Part shown: positions 60,501-64,000 of the stretch, piece after piece
Position numbering within the stretch: position 1 is the stretch's first letter
Layout: each line of letters begins with the position of its first letter
Assembly: GCA_914767715.1 (NCBI GenBank)
Contig: OU612070.1
Span: 15,827,501 to 15,891,500 of the forward strand
Direction of reading: 5' to 3'
DNA length: 64,000 nt
Source of the DNA: Membranipora membranacea
Taxonomy: Eukaryota > Bryozoa > Gymnolaemata > Cheilostomatida > Membraniporidae
Notes under the pieces: model-generated
What the model saw: the letters and a program-made list of their open reading frames with translations, nothing else
Told to the model about the DNA's origin: nothing
Databases searched by the model: none
Position numbers and translations under genes: made by a program

Positions 60501-60906
60501 CGGCTGCAGTTCAGAATGGGTTCAAGGTCCTTTCCATAATTGCTACAAGTTTGTCACATCCGAGGTGTTATCCTGGTATGCAGCTAGAGAACGATGTCAA
60601 TCTCTGGGAGGATATCTTGCCATGCTTGAAACTGAAGTTGAGACTTATTGGGTCCAGCAATATAGAGATACAAAACCAGAACTCGGGGCAACTGGGCTAT
60701 GGCTAGGGGGTACTCATGACAATATAACAAATACCTGGAAATGGAGGGGTCCTTATGAGAACACAGTGATTATTAATTTTAATTGGTCCCCAGGGGAACC
60801 CAGTCGCTTCAATAAAGGTTGCATTGCAATGCGCGCTGCATATCATGGGCACAAATGGAAAGATGCTGATTGCGACATCAAAGATTATTTTTTGTGCGAA
60901 AAGTGA
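54578..60906 (+). CDS. Collectin-like protein: coiled coil, collagen repeat and C-type lectin domain
   Basis: Four exons in frame (54578-54790, 58096-58192, 60170-60385, 60500-60906), 310 residues. Residues 1-27 are a signal peptide (hydrophobic [13 protein letters not shown]). About 32-90 is a charged heptad region ([20 protein letters not shown]) likely to form a coiled coil. Exon 3 encodes 17 unbroken Gly-X-Y triplets ([19 protein letters not shown]...). Exon 4 is a C-type lectin domain with six cysteines (GCSSEW, NCYKF, ERCQSL, KGCIAM, DADCDI, FLCEK). The usual calcium-site EPN/QPD reads EPS and the WND reads WKD, so sugar specificity is uncertain. The layout suggests a secreted trimer that binds surface glycans, as collectins do. 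In vertebrate collectins the coiled coil lies between collagen and lectin parts; here it precedes the collagen. The 3.3-kb intron 1 holds a SINE and a long-inverted-repeat transposon. Confidence 0.85.
55070..55267 (+). mobile_element. tRNA-derived SINE in intron 1
   Basis: GCAGCCGTAGCTCAATGGTAAG (55070 onward) matches a tRNA acceptor/D-arm with box A. GCGTTCGATTCCCAGG (55120-55135) is the T-arm with box B. A CAT lies where the anticodon would be. A non-tRNA body follows, to about 55267, ending in a pyrimidine-rich CTTTCTCTTTCTC. Confidence 0.72.
55278..57886. mobile_element. 2.6-kb long-inverted-repeat transposon with 10-bp target duplication (MULE-like)
   Basis: The ends are inverted repeats starting ATAGAGTTATTATATACTCT. 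Reverse complementarity continues with gaps for about 500 bp or more on each side; for example 55430-55505 pairs with 57645-57735. The direct repeat GGGTTTACAC lies at 55268-55277 and 57887-57896. Within the left arm three diverged subterminal repeats start near 55445, 55619 and 55966. Long inverted ends with 9-10-bp duplications are typical of Mutator-like elements. No transposase frame is present. Confidence 0.7.
56683..56698. repeat. TA dinucleotide tract
   Basis: Short TA/AT tract inside the long-inverted-repeat element. Similar tracts lie at 2350-2395, 3970-3991, 12548-12563, 25352-25405, 35138-35167 and 35957-35979. Confidence 0.8.
58650..58702. repeat. Short stem-loop with G tract in collectin-like intron 2
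   Basis: ATAGTGGATCACAGTG (58650-58665) pairs with CACTATGATCCACTAT (58687-58702), with GGGGGG in the loop. It resembles the design of the G-tract element at 48771. Confidence 0.6.
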
Positions 60907-61157
60907 CATTTGCATAAAGTAAATAATATAAGAAATTTAAAATGCATCTGCCAATTGATGATTATTTCAGTTGTAAATTTTATGTATCAACTCTGGTAAT
61001 GAACTTAAGCTGACTTCAATATAAAAATAGTATGCTTTTACAGTCTAAATGACATTTTCCGTGTTCGAGACCAATCTTCCTTCTTACACAATACAGCAAT
61101 AACCACTAGACTTAAGCAATGGACTTTTCAATTGGGCCTTGACTTCATCAAACTCAG

Positions 61158-61459
61158 GGGGATATCTCATCATGCTTGAGACTAAAGCGGAGGTCACCTG
61201 GGTAAAGACCTACAGATGTTCAGGCACTGCAACACTGAAAGATTCTGGATTCTGGATAGGCGCGTCACACGATGATATGACCAATCAGTGGAAATGGATG
61301 GGTCCAACTGGGGACTCAGTGATTCAGTATTTTGATTGGTATCCTAATGAACCTAGTAATCCTGATGAAGATTTTGTTGTAATGTACCCTTTAGCTCGTG
61401 AGTTTAAATGGAATGATCTATTTTGCCGGAGTAATTTCCGTTTTGCATGTGAAAAGTAA
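61158..61459 (+). pseudogene. Partial C-type lectin exon (C-terminal two thirds of domain)
   Basis: Starts right after an AG (ACTCAG at 61152-61157) at the point equivalent to LGGYLAMLE in the collectin-like gene, and runs to a stop in the same place (FACEK). It keeps FWIGASHDD, YFDWYPNEPSN, KWNDLFC and RFACEK, and lacks the first cysteines and the ERCQ helix. No exon coding the missing part is visible in the 250 bp between the upstream gene and this exon. It may be a decayed duplicate or a terminal exon of an unusual transcript. It keeps WND, which the upstream gene has lost. Confidence 0.6.
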
Positions 61460-63639
61460 CCTCTGCATGGGCACGCAACATTTTATTTCAGTTGCATGAC
61501 ATATTTACCCATATGATCCTTTTATGTTCAACTATATTGCTAAATGGTTAACTTCTGATTAAAAACTTATAGCACCCATACAATCTAGTGTTTTGCATTT
61601 TTCAAAGTCTGCACCTCTCCATAGTGACAATTAATAGACTCAGAAATAATTGTTACTGGTAAGCATCATAGGAAACTTGTGCCAGAGTGGTAGGAGTTGT
61701 CGGTAACTGTTTCAGTGATCAAGTAGAATGTCAATTCTATGAGTTTGGAGTGTAATAGGAAACCCCATTTAATGCACCATCTATATATATTCCATTTTTA
61801 TTCTGATGAAGAATAAGTCATCAGGACTTGTACTTGTATCTCAGGACGCTTATACTCCTAACCTTAGTTGTGTAAGTACCTGATAACTAATACATTAATG
61901 TGCAATTTTATATTATGATGTTTTACCAGTTTTAGCTGTTATTTCTAATTTACTTGAAATGATTTTAAATTCCAGTTGCTACAATGTTTTATGATTTACT
62001 GCACAATATTACTTTTCTTAGCTTCGATAATTTTAGATTCTTAGTTATAAAGAGATAGAGCGACAATACAATCTCTTGCGAAACCAAAACTTTATGGTTT
62101 AAGGGCTAACGTCTGAATAAGATCATTCAATGCCGATGCTATTGAGAAATCAGCCAGGATGATGAAAAGATTACAATCTTATGAGGGACAATAGTTAAAC
62201 TAGAGTAAGAATGTTCGAGAGCCCTTTAGAAAGGTAGCAAGACCTTTGTTGCAAGCACAAAAAAAGTGTCGCAATAATGTCGACATTTAAGCGACCGATT
62301 GAAATGAATAAGGATCGACCCCTGCTGTGACCAATCAGCTCCCTCTCCTCATTCCTGTGATTTTATAAAGAGTAGCAGAAAAACGCAAGCAGTAGCTCAT
62401 CTTAGGAATAGTTTAGGCTTAGTTAACATTGATTTATCTGATAAGAATATTATCTGATAAGAATATTGATTTTTAAACTTATACTTTCAATAAAGATAAT
62501 TTTTATGGAATAATTATAATTAAATAAATGTCTACTTCACATTAAGAACTTGGTGAAATTACTGAATTACTCAGAAACATACATATTGTATTCCGGCCGA
62601 TGGGAGCGAGCATCTTTCCGTCAGAAAAATTGACGAGGTAAGTTTATCACAATTGTGAAAACTCTTATTAATATTGTGTGGCAATATTCAGGTTGAAATT
62701 TGTTTGATAAAATAGTTATTATAAAGCTCCAGTTCAAGGCAAAGGTAAGTCCTTGGTTATATCGACTGATCATCGGTTATAATTTTGTTGAAGCTCCATC
62801 GTTATTGGCGAGTCTGCCATTTGGAATTTCCTGCAGAGGATCAAGTGAATCTTGTGTCTTATTGAAGGTGAAGTTGTCACCTCATACATGAGTCGTCCTG
62901 GCGAGCATTTAGTCAGAGTGTACCGGTTATTTTATTACTAGTCACGCTACCTTTTGATAAAATCCAATATTTTATAACTGCAGTCATATTTATCCTTATT
63001 ACCTATAAATTATATTTTAATATTGAACTTTAGACGGTTATTTTACTTTCAGAGTACGGGCAACCACTTGTTCGCGACTCAACCACATGTTTAGGCCGAA
63101 ATTTGCGAAATCACACATAATCAAGTTAATGATTGCTTAGGTGGATTTCAGAGGTCCATAAAGTTAAGAGTGCTAACCATTACACATTATATAGTAACAC
63201 CATTACACATACACCATTACACAAAATAGAACCAAAATTTACCTTGTGTCAAACCAATCAAAGCGATAATTATAGTATTAATATTTGAATTATAAATTTA
63301 TATGACAAACACAAGAAGTGTGCAGGACGGGACCTTACCCTCCTGTAATTAATATTAAAGTTACGGGAGTGTGCGTTATTCGTCTGGTACAGAGTACACT
63401 ATTTTGAATTTCTACCTCCTGAGTTGGAGAAGGGAAAGCATTCAGCTGGCCGCATGTATCCAATATAAAAAAATCCAAATGTTGGATAAAACTTAGATAG
63501 AAGCCAATGTGCAAGCCTCAGTTAAATTTTTTAACTGGACAATAAAGCTTCAAACAGAAATTCAAAATCCTTTCAGCTTAAACTCCCAGTTGAGTATAAT
63601 ATCGGTTGTCATTCATCTAATTATAATAAACCTAGTTCT
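61460..63639. other. 3' intergenic stretch
   Basis: No gene that I can support. A CCAAT (62329), TTTATAAAG (near 62364) and an exon-like ATG at 62600 followed by GAG/GTAAGT at 62637 could mark a first exon of a gene running right, but this is weak. Confidence 0.3.
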
Positions 63640-63756
63640 CCCTGTTAGCCAAACTGCCCAGACTTTCCTACTGGATCTTTCGTACTTGATTTCCTGGTTT
63701 GTACTCTCCCTTCCTGGTGGCCCAGTCTCTCTTAGTGACCTGGTGATCCAGGCTGT
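63640..63756 (-). pseudogene. Inverted, broken collagen-repeat exon
   Basis: On the minus strand, AGAGAGACTGGGCCACCAGG (63714-63733) matches the GETGPPG codons of the collectin-like gene at about 60328. Before it comes QPGSPGH in one frame, and after it GKSGQFG, then a stop, then QGELG in another, so Gly-X-Y coding is broken by frameshifts and stops. Sequence at about 63790-63830 matches the reverse complement of intron sequence near 59700-59745. So an inverted duplicate of intron 2 plus exon 3 lies here. Confidence 0.6.
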
Positions 63757-64000
63757 ACACTCAACCCCTTTTTTTGTTTTGAGCACTCTTTTTTATCAAT
63801 ATCTCACTGATGAAATATCACAATACAACCAGGATGTATGAAGGCCAAATTTCTATTTTTAAGGAAACATCTAGTTGTTGTAAATCTTAGGTTTGCGGTT
63901 CACCTGCCTAAGTGCAAATGGTGTCCTGTAGCTTAGAAAAGATGCGATATTGTCACATTTATTTGCTACCAAAAAAAATCATGTTTTATCGTAACTACAA

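Overview
The window looks like nuclear DNA of an invertebrate animal. It is AT-rich, its genes are split by GT-AG introns, and transposon remnants and tandem duplications are common. The gene content is an F-type (fuco)lectin with a PAN/apple-like domain, a collectin-like collagen/C-type-lectin protein, and a cytosolic sulfotransferase. This fits a marine deuterostome or lophotrochozoan best, but the species cannot be named from sequence alone. There are no bacterial operons, rRNA genes or CRISPR arrays.

Layout. Positions 1-30833 are a tandem array of three segmental duplicates: unit 1 (1-10183, cut by the window start), unit 2 (10184-23012) and unit 3 (23013-30833, ending at a duplication breakpoint). 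Each junction between units runs through a secreted PAN + F-type lectin gene. Two copies are complete (gene B 8899-10938, gene C 20416-23742). The last exon of a third (gene A, 502-692) carries a premature stop. Because the units are close copies, insertions can be read as filled and empty sites. One is a 1.3-kb fold-back element with TTAA target duplications. Another is a roughly 228-bp retroelement whose 5' end resembles U2 snRNA and which has a perfect 16-bp target duplication. This U2-headed element, seen in four places, is the most unusual object in the window.

From 30.9 to 38.5 kb lie two copies, tail to tail, of an unrecognised small secreted cysteine-rich protein. The minus-strand copy (38456-35621) is complete with a signal peptide. 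The plus-strand copy (30957-32261) lacks a 5' exon and sits against the array edge. From 38.5 to 47 kb is mostly repeat-derived sequence: an inverted copy of an array repeat, a decayed sulfotransferase last exon, an old U2-headed element, a hAT-like MITE and a Gypsy-type integrase relic. A seven-exon sulfotransferase gene (329 aa) occupies 50706-47063 on the minus strand.

A four-exon collectin-like gene (54578-60906, plus strand, 310 aa) encodes signal peptide, coiled coil, 17 Gly-X-Y triplets and a C-type lectin domain. Its first intron holds a tRNA-derived SINE and a 2.6-kb long-inverted-repeat element with 10-bp target duplications. Downstream are a partial C-type lectin exon (61158-61459) and an inverted, broken collagen exon (about 63640-63756), which suggest a larger local lectin cluster.

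The two lectin types and the small cysteine-rich proteins are all predicted to be secreted and to recognise surfaces or act outside cells, so an innate-recognition neighbourhood is a reasonable inference. Nothing in the sequence shows that they act together.
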